This document shows positions 55,204 through 63,971 of a DNA stretch of 64,000 nucleotides, in pieces. Origin of the DNA: an uncultured SAR116 cluster alpha proteobacterium (lineage in GTDB: Bacteria > Pseudomonadota > Alphaproteobacteria > Puniceispirillales > Puniceispirillaceae). The stretch covers positions 53,273 to 117,272 of the forward strand of contig CACNSW010000001.1 of NCBI GenBank assembly GCA_902623185.1, written 5' to 3'. Every line of letters begins with the position of its first letter. Within the stretch, counting starts at the first letter, position 1. The notes beneath the pieces were generated by a model, which saw only the letters and a program-made list of their open reading frames with translations, did no database searches and was not told the origin of the DNA. A program made the translations under genes and the position numbers.

Positions 55204-56475
55204 TCAAGAAGATAAACCAACCAGTCGTAGCGCCGTCTGTCGCCCGGAAATAAAGGCCCCATGACAAGTGCCATAATGCCTGATGCTCGCTGCCTCTCCA
55301 GAAAAAAACAAAGTGTCAGCCACCGCGTTGCGGAGGAACTCCCGCGCAACGGAATACCCCGGCTCTGCGTAGGAATAGGCGCCAAGTGTCATAGGTTCGT
55401 TGTACCAAGCGGTGGTAATAACGTCGGTGATTTTATTGGTAATGGAATTGCCAAATACTGCGGCAAGGCATGTTTCAGCATAATCTCGCATCGCAGCTGG
55501 TCCTTGTTTTTCCAGGTAGATACCAAAACTACCACCAGCGAAAATGATCGCTTGCTGTTTATTGTCAATGTTGACGTCGAATGAAGCAATATCCGCTGGG
55601 CATGCCTCTGCCATCCGGTCCGGCCAAGCAACATGCCAACCAGCCTGATCATCTGCAAAACTATCTGGCTCAAAGCAGAGACCAATCTTATTCAAAGTGC
55701 CGCATGGAAGGTGAGTAATAGCGGCCATCATCTCCTCGGGCAATTCAGGTTCAAACCGTATCATTCCAGCCGCCAAAATATTGGTAGAAACGGTAATAAT
55801 CGCCCATTTTGCCGAAATCCCACCACAGGCAGTGCTCACCTTTACTTTCCCCGGATGCCAATCTATTCCCGACACTGCACAATTTAAAGTTACTGGCACA
55901 TCAGCACCCCATTTTTGAATAAGATGCCCAAGACCCTGATTTACTGGAACATCCAGACCAAAACCCGATTTCAGAAAATCTTCGATCGATTGTTGCGTCA
56001 CGTCCGAACCATTCAAACCTGCCATTAGATGGCTGTAGACTTGCGCATATGGTGAATCCCACTCCATTGCCGACGCAATATCTCGGTCACCACCTATCAA
56101 AAAATCACTAGCGATGGCCGACATCTTTGCCTCACAGGCTTCAACATAAGCCTGATAACCTGCCAAGCAAGCATCGCTGATACCGATTTTATGTAGTTGG
56201 GTTTTTTCAGTCTTAAAACGAGTGCCATCGCCTACACCAAAACCATGCGCTGATGCAATTGGCACAAAAGGGTTGATTTCCGCCTCGTGAAGATAAGAGC
56301 AACCGAGATCAAACCAACTACCGTCAGCGAATTGTTCTGCATAAGCACGACCACCAATACGGTGCGACGCCTCAACAACAACACAAGGAATACCAGCAGA
56401 TATCAGAGTCTTTGCCGCCGCGAGACCTGCCACGCCCGCGCCAATAATAATTACGTCCGTATCCATCTGCTTCAA
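55204..56475 (-). CDS. Flavin-containing amine oxidase
   Basis: 423 residues (first Met of two close together). FAD motif VIIIGAGVAGLAAAKTLISA and GG motif EASHRIGGRAY at the start. The C-terminal FAD-binding segment LFFSGEAASIRHYGTCHGAF is typical of monoamine/polyamine oxidases. Catalyses O2-dependent oxidation of a primary or secondary amine. It lies about 115 bases before the ATPase gene on the same strand, so co-regulation with the importer is likely. Confidence 0.9.
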   Translation of the reverse strand: MKQMDTDVIIIGAGVAGLAAAKTLISAGIPCVVVEASHRIGGRAYAEQFADGSWFDLGCSYLHEAEINPFVPIASAHGFGVGDGTRFKTEKTQLHKIGISDACLAGYQAYVEACEAKMSAIASDFLIGGDRDIASAMEWDSPYAQVYSHLMAGLNGSDVTQQSIEDFLKSGFGLDVPVNQGLGHLIQKWGADVPVTLNCAVSGIDWHPGKVKVSTACGGISAKWAIITVSTNILAAGMIRFEPELPEEMMAAITHLPCGTLNKIGLCFEPDSFADDQAGWHVAWPDRMAEACPADIASFDVNIDNKQQAIIFAGGSFGIYLEKQGPAAMRDYAETCLAAVFGNSITNKITDVITTAWYNEPMTLGAYSYAEPGYSVAREFLRNAVADTLFFSGEAASIRHYGTCHGAFISGRQTALRLVGLSS

Positions 56476-56597
56476 TTCCTTCAGCCCTAAAGTGTTAGCC
56501 TGTCCACACCCCTTATTCTACACAACGAAAATCTGCAGCCACCTACGATATCCTTCGGGCTCCCAGAAATACTATACATGATCTAGTCTGAAGCGGG

Positions 56598-57926
56598 CTA
56601 ACTGACTGCTTCAGCAATTGCATGACCGAGCCTTTCCACCAACAAATCCATCTCCTCCTCGGAAATGATAAAGGGTGGTGCCAATAGCACATGGTCTCCT
56701 CGCCAACCATCAATAGTGCCCTGCGCTGGATAACAAATCAGGCCCGTCTGCATAGCACTTTTCTTTATACCAGCAGCGATTTTGCGTTCAGGTGCAAATG
56801 GCGATTTAGTCCGCCTGTCGGCCACCATTTCGAGGCCAAGGAATAGACCGCGCCCCCTGATGTCACCAACATGCGGGTGCTCGCCGAGGCTGGAATCTAG
56901 TTTGTCGCGTAGCATGAAACCTTTTTCTGCAACACTGGCACCAATCCCATCATCAACAATACGCGTCAACACCGCGCCAGCCGCTGCGCAGGCCATCGGA
57001 TGTCCGAGATAGGTATGTCCATGCTGAAAGAACCCAGACCCTGCCTCAATCGCATCATGAATGAAATCTTGGCACAACATCGCCCCAATTGGCTGATAGC
57101 CAGCGCCAAGCCCCTTAGCTATAGCCGCTATATCAGGGCTGACCCCATCAGCTTCACAAGCAAACAAGCTTCCTGTTCTTCCCATACCGCACATTACCTC
57201 ATCCAGAATCAGCAAAATGCCATATCGGTCACAGATTTCGCGTATGTGCTGGAAATAACCTGGCACAGGGCAAAGCGCGCCTGCCGTGGCACCAACTACT
57301 GTTTCGGCCAAAAAGGCCATTACTTGTTCGGGCCCAACAGACAAAATTTCAGCTTCCAATTCGTTCGCTACACGCACACCGTAGTCATCGGCACTTTCAT
57401 TGTCACGCTGGTCACGATAAGCATAGCAAGGAGCAATTAGGCTGGTTTCGACAAGCAGTGGTTCAAAATGCCAACGGCGCCATTGATTACCACCTGCAGC
57501 TAGTGTGCCCAGCGTATTACCGTGATAACTCTGTCTCCGCGCTATTAAACGATGCCGCTCCGGCTGGCCAACCTCAATGAAATACTGACGTGCAAGCTTG
57601 ATTGCTGTTTCCATAGCCTCTGATCCACTCGAAACCAGGTAGACCCTGTTTAACCCCTCCGGTGCAACTCTAGCCAATTTCTCCGCTAGAGCCTCTGCTG
57701 GTCTACTGGTAAAAAAGGCAGTATGGGCAAAGGCTAAATCTCCAGCCTGGCTGATAATTGCTTCACGCACAGCTGGATCAGAATGACCTAAACAAGACAC
57801 AGCTGCGCCACCTGATGCGTCAAGGTAGCGATTGCCAGAGTCGTCAATAAGAAAACAGCCATCACCAGCAACAGCCAGCGGCATATCGATATGACAATTA
57901 CGTGCAAAGACGTGACGGCTCTTCAT
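56598..57926 (-). CDS. Class III PLP-dependent aminotransferase
   Basis: 442 residues. The fold is recognisable from NRYLDASGGAAVSCLGHSDP, YLVSSGSEAMETAIKLARQY, QSYHGNTLGTLA, the PLP-contacting Asp in LLILDEVMCGMGRTG and the Schiff-base Lys in IAAIAKGLGAGYQPIGAM. Family members transaminate omega-amino acids, polyamines or taurine-like compounds. First gene of the minus-strand block and probably the start of its transcript; the specific donor is unknown. Confidence 0.92.
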   Translation of the reverse strand: MKSRHVFARNCHIDMPLAVAGDGCFLIDDSGNRYLDASGGAAVSCLGHSDPAVREAIISQAGDLAFAHTAFFTSRPAEALAEKLARVAPEGLNRVYLVSSGSEAMETAIKLARQYFIEVGQPERHRLIARRQSYHGNTLGTLAAGGNQWRRWHFEPLLVETSLIAPCYAYRDQRDNESADDYGVRVANELEAEILSVGPEQVMAFLAETVVGATAGALCPVPGYFQHIREICDRYGILLILDEVMCGMGRTGSLFACEADGVSPDIAAIAKGLGAGYQPIGAMLCQDFIHDAIEAGSGFFQHGHTYLGHPMACAAAGAVLTRIVDDGIGASVAEKGFMLRDKLDSSLGEHPHVGDIRGRGLFLGLEMVADRRTKSPFAPERKIAAGIKKSAMQTGLICYPAQGTIDGWRGDHVLLAPPFIISEEEMDLLVERLGHAIAEAVS

Positions 57927-58750
57927 TGATAAACTCCTTTCAATACCATTTTCCGACCACTAAACACGCAGCAATCCGTTCACGGTTCTGAGGCATGATG
58001 ATAACCCTTAAGAAGACGATTGCCAGAAATTATGTTACGCAGAGTCTTCCTGAAATCACCTTTCTAACAATCAGCAATCTGGGTAAAGCTGCCGGGCGTA
58101 TCACCGCTGGTAATCACCTGGCTGGCCAGTATACAGTAGGTAAAAAATTATCCCAATTTTTGAAAGGTAGTTCACGCTAATCTTCTCGAACCAAGTCTTT
58201 TGCCTAGGCAAAATCGGTGTTGGTGATTATGGTAGGTCTTAGGAGGATATGACAGCATTTCTCAACAAAACACAGTCAAGCGAGATTGCCGGGTCGCATA
58301 ACGCAAAGGCCAATAGCCCTATATTGAGTATTTCAAACAAATAATGTTTATTCATGCTCACCTAAGGATGCCAGCGGCCTCAATAACGGGAGAGGGTCTG
58401 ACGTAATCATCAATAGATAAGTTCTAATTTGCTTTTCTAAACGTCTCTATCCGACAACAATCTTCGGCTATTTCAAGGGGCTAATTTTCTTAAAATGCCA
58501 ACAATCGCTATAAGCGACAATCTTAGATCACCACCGCTATAAAATGTGACTTTGTCCGTAATTGTTACTATTAGTTATTAAGGAAATGACATTAGGTTAA
58601 ACAAATTTTCAGAAAAAGATTCACGGTGCAAGTTATAGTCGGTTACGAGCGTTTTGAACATTTTTCTTATCGTAGGGTTTTCATTTGGGGTCGCTGGCAA
58701 CAGCTAATATTAGACATTGTAAGCTTTCCTCAAATCAAAATCTAAGGCGT
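57927..58750. other. Non-coding gap of about 820 bases
   Basis: AT-rich, no supportable gene. A 61-codon plus-strand ORF (57995-58180) has no features I recognise. The start of the aminotransferase transcript should lie near 57930-58000. The rest is one edge of the inserted-looking block and shows no transposase, integrase or terminal repeat. Confidence 0.5.
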
Positions 58751-58776
58751 AAAAAACCCGGCCAGTGATGGCCGGG
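58751..58776 (-). terminator. Strong terminator after tRNA-Trp
   Basis: On the minus strand a perfect CCCGGCCA / TGGCCGGG stem with a four-base loop is followed by six T residues. It ends the tuf/tRNA-Trp transcript before it can enter the inserted block, so secE must have its own promoter. Confidence 0.92.
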
Positions 58777-58801
58777 GCTGACAAGTTAGGGTGTTATCCA
58801 G

Positions 58802-58877
58802 TGGCAGGAGTGGAGGGGCTCGAACCCCCAGCCCCCGGTTTTGGAGACCGGTGCTCTACCAATTGAGCTACACTCCT
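58802..58877 (-). tRNA. tRNA-Trp (anticodon CCA)
   Basis: 76 bases with encoded CCA. The acceptor AGGAGTG pairs with CACTCCT, D-arm GCTC/GAGC, anticodon stem CGGTC with CCA in the loop, and T-loop TTCGAGC. It follows tuf copy B by 18 bases, the conserved tuf-tRNA-Trp order. The usual next gene, secE, is displaced by 11 kb. Confidence 0.96.
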
Positions 58878-58881
58878 AATT

Positions 58882-60095
58882 TTTATCACTATTCTTTATT
58901 TTACAACTGATGCAACGACTCCCGCACCTACAGTGCGGCCACCCTCACGTATGGCAAAGCGCAGGCCCTCATCCATCGCAATCGGGGCGATCAATGTCAC
59001 CGTCATCGCAATGTTGTCTCCAGGCATAACCATCTCTGTGCCAGATGGAAGTTCAACTGAACCAGTCACATCCGTTGTCCGGAAATAGAATTGTGGACGA
59101 TAGTTTGAGAAAAACGGCGTATGACGGCCGCCCTCATCCTTTGTCAAAACATAGGCCTCACATTTAAACTCAGTATGTGGAGAAATCGAACCAGGTGCAC
59201 ACAAAACCTGACCACGCTCAACTTCCTCACGCTTCGTACCACGCAACAGAACACCAACATTATCGCCAGCCTCACCCTGATCGAGAAGTTTGCGGAACAT
59301 CTCAACGCCCGTACAAGTCGTCTTCTGTGTTTCTTTTAGACCGACAATTTCAATCTCCTCGCCAACATTCACAATGCCGCGCTCAATGCGACCAGTCACA
59401 ACTGTACCACGGCCCGAAATCGAAAAAACATCCTCAATCGGCATCAGGAAAGGCTGATCCTTAGGACGCTCAGGCTGCGGAATATAAGCATCAACCTGGG
59501 CCATTAACTCCTTGATTGCATCTGTGCCAATTGCAGAATCGCCATCTTCCAAGGCTGTCAGCGCTGAACCTTTTACAATTGGAATGTCGTCGCCAGGAAA
59601 CTCATATGAAGATAAAAGCTCGCGGATCTCCATTTCAACGAGCTCTAAAAGCTCCTCATCATCGACCTGATCAACCTTGTTCATGAAAACACACAAGGCA
59701 GGAACACCAACCTGCCGCGCTAGAAGAATGTGCTCGCGGGTCTGTGGCATCGGCCCATCAGCCGCAGATACAACCAAAATCGCGCCGTCCATCTGCGCCG
59801 CACCTGTGATCATATTCTTCACATAATCAGCATGGCCAGGACAATCAACGTGCGCATAGTGACGGTTTTCAGTCTCATATTCAACATGAGCCGTCGAAAT
59901 CGTAATGCCCCGCGCGCGCTCCTCAGGCGCCTTGTCAATCTGGTCATATGCCTGAAACTCAGCACCACCAGCCTCAGCCATAACTTTCGTAATCGCAGCC
60001 GTCAGTGTTGTCTTGCCATGGTCAACATGACCAATAGTGCCAATGTTCACGTGAGGTTTGGAACGATCAAACTTTTCCTTGGACATTTCTTCTAG
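58882..60095. repeat. tuf duplication, copy B (1,214 bp, identical to copy A)
   Basis: Same orientation as 31417-32630. The matched tract ends within bases of the ribosome site on one side and just past the stop on the other, while flanks are unrelated. This is the pattern left by gene conversion between paralogous tuf genes. Confidence 0.95.
58896..60086 (-). CDS. tuf: Elongation factor Tu (copy B, tRNA-linked)
   Basis: 396 residues identical to the copy in the str operon ([27 protein letters not shown]). Its context is tRNA-Trp downstream and tRNA-Tyr upstream, equivalent to tufB in enterobacteria. A TGTCTG-A-CAGACA palindrome sits 10-22 bases upstream of the shared tract (60105-60117), possibly a leader hairpin. 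Confidence 0.98.
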   Translation of the reverse strand: MSKEKFDRSKPHVNIGTIGHVDHGKTTLTAAITKVMAEAGGAEFQAYDQIDKAPEERARGITISTAHVEYETENRHYAHVDCPGHADYVKNMITGAAQMDGAILVVSAADGPMPQTREHILLARQVGVPALCVFMNKVDQVDDEELLELVEMEIRELLSSYEFPGDDIPIVKGSALTALEDGDSAIGTDAIKELMAQVDAYIPQPERPKDQPFLMPIEDVFSISGRGTVVTGRIERGIVNVGEEIEIVGLKETQKTTCTGVEMFRKLLDQGEAGDNVGVLLRGTKREEVERGQVLCAPGSISPHTEFKCEAYVLTKDEGGRHTPFFSNYRPQFYFRTTDVTGSVELPSGTEMVMPGDNIAMTVTLIAPIAMDEGLRFAIREGGRTVGAGVVASVVK

Positions 60096-60786
60096 TCCTT
60101 TTCTTGTCTGTCAGACAGTGCGGTCGCCACAACTGCCCTTTTGAGTTACATTCGAAACTTCGAAAAATGTTCCATCAAGATAGCCGACAATTGTTGAATT
60201 AGAAGCATAAGCAAACACAAATGCCGACTCACCAACTATGACCTGGACGCAAATCCGTTGTTTCTGGCGGTCCTTATGGCATAGCGAGGGTTATCGTGCA
60301 ATAGCGGGATATTACTATACACAATATTTCTGTGGCTTGATAAACGATGCCCAAAAACCAAATGTTCAAGGTCGACAACCTTCACCCGCATATCGAACAC
60401 TAAGGTTTTTCGGACCAAAAATATTCCACCACCTAATAGTGGAATGTGTGGAGGAAATGTTGGTGAGGATAGAATCCTAACCTACAAAAAATATTCCGCC
60501 ATGTCCCTTAATCACTTGAAATGTCATTTTATCATAGATTTTCGAGACTAATGGAATGCCCTATGCAACTCTGGAATGCAAACAGACCTATCTTTTCTGT
60601 GATGCGTCTGTGAAAAAAATTTTGCTCGTGGTGCGGATTAACATGCCTCCGTTTTGATTGACTTTGCAAGAGAATCTGGATCGCTATTTCATTTGCATCA
60701 TCACAATATTTTATCGAGGCTAATTTTTTGCACTTTAATCATTTCGCTTATGTTATGAATGTTTTTACTTTGTGATTGCATCTGTT
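60096..60786. other. 690-base spacer upstream of tuf copy B
   Basis: No gene found; short ORFs here lack support. It must hold the promoter for tuf-tRNA-Trp, since tRNA-Tyr upstream ends in its own terminator. One weak minus-strand candidate has TTATCA (60338-60343) and TATAGT (60314-60319) 18 bases apart. A hairpin ATTCCAC/GTGGAAT lies at 60423-60445. Confidence 0.4.
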
Positions 60787-60823
60787 AAAAAAAAGCTCCT
60801 ATTTCTAATAGAAACAGGAGCTT
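60787..60823 (-). terminator. Terminator after tRNA-Tyr
   Basis: On the minus strand AAGCTCCT / AGGAGCTT continues inward through TTTC/GAAA pairs with one mismatch and is followed by eight T residues. A strong intrinsic terminator a few bases past the tRNA 3' end. Confidence 0.92.
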
Positions 60824-60827
60824 AGAA

Positions 60828-60912
60828 TGGTGGTGAGGGTAGGATTCGAACCTACGTACGCTACGCGGGCAGATTTACAGTCTGCTGCCTTTAACCACTC
60901 GGCCACCTCACC
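60828..60912 (-). tRNA. tRNA-Tyr (anticodon GTA)
   Basis: 85 bases with encoded CCA and a long variable arm. The acceptor GGTGAGG pairs with CCTCACC, the anticodon loop contains GTA within GACTGTAAATC, and the T-loop is TTCGAAT. Single transcript with its own promoter and terminator. Confidence 0.96.
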
Positions 60913-60979
60913 GGATTGCCATTTAGTTTGTTTATCACTAAAAAACTTTGACCTTTCAATAACAGAACAGCCGATAAGC

Positions 60980-61008
60980 GGATTAAGAAAGCGACGCGTG
61001 TTTGTCAA
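60980..61008 (-). promoter_or_regulatory. Candidate promoter of tRNA-Tyr
   Basis: On the minus strand TTGACA (perfect -35) and TAATCC are 17 bases apart, about 70 bases upstream of the tRNA 5' end. The -10 is poor but the spacing and -35 are good. It lies in the divergent region shared with rlmB. Confidence 0.45.
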
Positions 61009-61101
61009 TAAAGAAGTCACTTCATGGCCCCAAAAACAATTAAAAAGCGCCAACGCATTCAAAAGCAACAAGCTAGCCATTGTCCCCCACGAAAGTTAAG
61101 T

Positions 61102-61896
61102 ATGGCAGGCAAAAGTGAACGCGACGCAGCAAAGTCAAGCACAAATGCTCCCAAACCCCCAGTGGGCACATTTTTTATCTGGGGTCGGCATGCTGTATTA
61201 GCTGCGCTGGCCAATCCGAAACGCCGAATAGCAAAGCTGTACGCAACAGCTGATGCAACCAAGGTTCTTGTCCAGGTAATGGCCAAATACAACAATAACT
61301 TGCCTGCGCCAACACCCACTGAACGCCAAATCCTCGATGCCGTCACCAGCGATGGCGAAAAGGCAGTTCATCAAGGCATGGTTGCAGCGGTGTGGCCACT
61401 TGATGCACCACTCCTTAAAGATATTCTGGTCAGCGCCAGCAAAGTGCCGTTCAGATTGGTCCTGCTCGACCAACTATCCGACCCGCGCAATGTTGGCGCG
61501 ATTATGCGTTCGGCTCGCGCCTTTGGTGTAGCCGCGATAATCGTCACTCATCGCAATGCCCCCGAAGAGAATGGCGCTCTTGCCCGCACAGCTGCTGGTG
61601 CACTTGAGCATGTGCCGCTAATTCGCGTTGTCAATTTGGCGCGCACAATCGAAATTTTGCAAAGAGCTGGTATTACCGTTGCCGGTCTGGCGGGAGATGG
61701 GGTGATGGGGGTGCAAACTCTTTCACAATTTCCACGTCTTGCTGTCGTAATGGGTGCTGAAGGGCGGGGTTTACGTCGCTTAACGCGTGATCATTGCGAT
61801 CATCTTGTTAAGATCGAGATAAATGAAGATACAAATAGTTTGAATGTATCGAATGCTGCTGCCATAGCTCTACATGCTGCCAAAACAGGCAATTGA
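61102..61896 (+). CDS. rlmB: 23S rRNA (guanosine-2'-O)-methyltransferase RlmB
   Basis: 264 residues from ATG 61102 (MAGKSERDAAKSS); the ORF track starts earlier. N-terminal substrate-binding domain (FFIWGRHAVLAALANPKRRI) followed by a SpoU/TrmH knot with motif 1 LLDQLSDPRNVGAIMRSARA, motif 2 VVMGAEGRGLRRLTRDHCD and motif 3 IEINEDTNSLNVSNAAAIAL. Methylates G2251 (E. coli numbering) of 23S rRNA. Divergent from tRNA-Tyr, a common arrangement. Confidence 0.93.
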   Translation: MAGKSERDAAKSSTNAPKPPVGTFFIWGRHAVLAALANPKRRIAKLYATADATKVLVQVMAKYNNNLPAPTPTERQILDAVTSDGEKAVHQGMVAAVWPLDAPLLKDILVSASKVPFRLVLLDQLSDPRNVGAIMRSARAFGVAAIIVTHRNAPEENGALARTAAGALEHVPLIRVVNLARTIEILQRAGITVAGLAGDGVMGVQTLSQFPRLAVVMGAEGRGLRRLTRDHCDHLVKIEINEDTNSLNVSNAAAIALHAAKTGN

Positions 61897-62096
61897 GTAA
61901 TCGCTCGAAGAATTCAATGGATTATGTTCTCGTTCGCATGACTTACCCGCTTGTCGGGGTTTTATACAAGGCGCTGAGACTAAGGCACTTAATTTTGAAG
62001 AGTTGAGATAACTCTCAAACACCTAGATTGTGCCGTATCAAAAAGACATCTAAAGCTATTGACGCTAGCCAAAACTCTGTTAAAACGCATTTTAGT

Positions 62097-62172
62097 GCTG
62101 GTGTGGCTCAATTGGTAGAGCACCCGATTTGTAATCGGGCGGTTGGGAGTTCGAGTCTCTCCACCAGCACCA
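62097..62172 (+). tRNA. tRNA-Thr (anticodon TGT)
   Basis: 76 bases with encoded CCA: acceptor GCTGGTG / CACCAGC, D-arm GCTC/GAGC, anticodon stem CCCGA/TCGGG with TGT in the loop, T-arm GGGAG TTCGAGT CTCTC. Its last 16 bases (from the 3' strand of the T-stem to CCA) are also the outer end of the long inverted repeat around the integrase, which marks it as the likely attachment target. Confidence 0.96.
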
Positions 62173-62253
62173 CTTTCCTGCATCACATCTAGTGTAACCG
62201 ATTGTATTGCAACAGATTAACTGTCTGCATGTTGATTGGTATGCAACAAAATG
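62157..62253 (+). repeat. Left arm of a 97-bp inverted repeat
   Basis: Pairs with the reverse complement of 63875-63971 at 95 of 97 positions (mismatches at 62189 and 62197). It runs from the T-stem 3' strand of tRNA-Thr, through CCA and about 80 bases of leader, to the ATG of the integrase gene. Inside it are the smaller inverted motifs ACAG-ATTAA-CTGT and TGCAT...ATGCA, possible recombinase binding sites. Confidence 0.97.
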
Positions 62254-63417
62254 AGAAACAAATATGATGCTCCCTACGTGCTATTCCGTGATGGTATTTA
62301 CTACTATGTGAGGCGTATTCCACACGACCTCACCACCTTCTACTCAGTCAAACGCTTATGCTTCAGCTTGAAGACCAAGTCGTGTGTCTCAGCTAAGCGG
62401 CTGTCCACTTCTGTTACTCAAAGGCTGGACGATTATTGGCTAGGCTTGCGCCTCCAGAATATGGACATTCCAGCTATTCAGCTTGTAAAAACCGATGACA
62501 AGATAGCTGAAGACACTACTCCCCTGCTCTCTGATGCCCTTGACCTCTATCTCCGCCTAAAAGCAGTCGGTAAGGACAAGGTGTTTGTGAGGACAGCCAA
62601 TAGGAATGTTGGCTATGTGATAAAGGTCTTAGGTGACAAGCCAATCAGACAATACTCATCCTCTGAAGCAGCTACATTCCGTGATTGGTTAATTAAACAA
62701 AGCATGTCCATGAGGACAGTAAAACGAGTCTTTGCGTCTGTCAGAGCCGTTGTAAACCTCACCATAACTGAACATGGATTGGACTGTGTAAATGGCTTTG
62801 CAAAAACTTACTTTCCTGCTGACGAGGCCATCAACGACAGATTGGCTATTCCCAAAGAGGACATAACAAAGGTTCAAGCCCTTTGTGTTGAAATGGATGA
62901 TGACATACGATGGCTCATCGCCTTGATCAGCGATACTGGCATGAGACTGGGAGAAGCTGCCGGTCTTCATATGGATGACATTAAACTGGATGAACCAATC
63001 CCATACATTGATCTCAAACCTCATCCGTGGCGGTCACTAAAGACCAAAGGTAGTCAACGTTGCATTCCACTCATTGGTGCTGCTCTATGGGCTTGTGAGA
63101 GGCTTAGAGAAGCCAATGACGGCAGTTCTCTGGCCTTCCCACGCTACTGCAACAAACAGTCTTGTAATGCGAACTCAGCTAGTGGTGGGTTAAATAAGTG
63201 GCTGCAGACACACGTGCCTGATGGATGTGTAATCCATAGCTTTAGGCATAGTCTTCGTGATCGTCTCAGAGCAGTGGAATGTCCATCAGACATCGTTGAT
63301 GCTATTGGTGGTTGGAAGACTGCTGGTGTGGGGCATGGATATGGAGATGGTTACCCATTGGATGTGCTGGCGAAGTGGATGGCTACCTTTGACCCAAGTC
63401 CTAGGTTACCAAAATAG
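62251..63417 (+). CDS. Tyrosine recombinase / phage-type integrase
   Basis: 388 residues from ATG 62251 (MRNKYDAPYVLFRDGIYYYV); the upstream TTG start in the track lies within the repeat. N-terminal arm-binding-like region (YYYVRRIPHDLTTFYSVKRL), core-binding domain, then the catalytic domain. This has Arg I in SDTGMRLGEAAGLHM, a probable Lys in TKGSQRCIPLIG, the HxxR box IHSFRHSLRDRL, a later His/Trp in GGWKTAGVGH and the Tyr in HGYGDGY. The residue set appears complete, so the enzyme should be active. It begins at the inner edge of the left repeat next to tRNA-Thr. Confidence 0.93.
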   Translation: MRNKYDAPYVLFRDGIYYYVRRIPHDLTTFYSVKRLCFSLKTKSCVSAKRLSTSVTQRLDDYWLGLRLQNMDIPAIQLVKTDDKIAEDTTPLLSDALDLYLRLKAVGKDKVFVRTANRNVGYVIKVLGDKPIRQYSSSEAATFRDWLIKQSMSMRTVKRVFASVRAVVNLTITEHGLDCVNGFAKTYFPADEAINDRLAIPKEDITKVQALCVEMDDDIRWLIALISDTGMRLGEAAGLHMDDIKLDEPIPYIDLKPHPWRSLKTKGSQRCIPLIGAALWACERLREANDGSSLAFPRYCNKQSCNANSASGGLNKWLQTHVPDGCVIHSFRHSLRDRLRAVECPSDIVDAIGGWKTAGVGHGYGDGYPLDVLAKWMATFDPSPRLPK

Positions 63418-63877
63418 AAAAACCAATTCCCAACGATAGACCAAAAATTGAATGCATCATTAACGCCAATGCACACGACAAAATTGGATTAGGGGTTTTA
63501 TTTGCAAGCACACCATTGCCCATTGCTGGCATAAAAAAGAACCACGGCACAACTACACTTGCGATACCAAATGCAAGTCCATCAAGAGGCGTAGAATTCA
63601 AAAAACCTAAATCTATCAGGAAACCAAAAACACCTGCATAGACTACAGCTACTGAGTAGTGCACGAACCAACCCGCAAATGTTTCGTATTTTTCTTTGGG
63701 CTGCCCCGCAAGCTGGCTAGCGAATAATCTGCCTTTGCTTATTAGGCCAATAAACCAACGACCCACAAGAGACCAATTGGTTGGAGGTATGGTTGTAAAT
63801 ACTTGGAACAATCGCTGCCAAAGGTCAAAGACGGCACACGAGCCAATGCCTATAAGCAACCATTCCGTGTATGGCAT
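63401..63877 (-). CDS. DUF2938 family membrane protein
   Basis: 158 residues from ATG 63877, the inner edge of the right repeat arm. Four hydrophobic segments and DUF2938-like landmarks: IGSCAVFDLWQRLFQVF, NWSLVGRWFIGLISKGRLF, TFAGWFVHYSVAVVYAGVFG, MPAMGNGVLANKTPNPILSC and MHSIFGLSLGIG. Function of the family unknown. Its 3' end overlaps the convergent integrase gene by 17 bases, so the two genes fill the space between the repeat arms almost completely. Confidence 0.85.
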   Translation of the reverse strand: MPYTEWLLIGIGSCAVFDLWQRLFQVFTTIPPTNWSLVGRWFIGLISKGRLFASQLAGQPKEKYETFAGWFVHYSVAVVYAGVFGFLIDLGFLNSTPLDGLAFGIASVVVPWFFFMPAMGNGVLANKTPNPILSCALALMMHSIFGLSLGIGFSILVT

Positions 63878-63971
63878 TTTGTTGCATACCAATCAACATG
63901 CAGACAGTTAATCTGTTGCAATACAATCGGCTACACTAAATGTGATGCAGGAAAGTGGTGCTGGTGGAGAG
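63875..63971 (-). repeat. Right arm of the 97-bp inverted repeat with tRNA-Thr 3' fragment
   Basis: Reverse-complement copy of 62157-62253 with two mismatches (63931, 63939). Its outer 16 bases, 63956-63971, repeat the tRNA-Thr 3' end including CCA, but no tRNA body follows: beyond 63971 the sequence diverges at once. It supplies the leader of the DUF2938 gene exactly as the left arm does for the integrase. Confidence 0.97.

Noticed and set aside
57995-58180. Plus-strand ORF of 61 codons upstream of the aminotransferase
   Set aside because: Low-complexity composition, no recognisable motif, and it lies in the probable promoter region of the divergent gene.
60805-61080. Minus-strand ORF of 91 codons
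   Set aside because: It contains the tRNA-Tyr gene on its coding strand; tRNA sequence gives the typical false peptide GEVAEWLKAADCKS.
62157-63971. Inverted repeat as an amplification chimera
   Set aside because: A hairpin-type chimera would join the inverted copies directly. Here 1.6 kb of unique sequence with two intact genes lies between the arms, and the arms differ at two positions.
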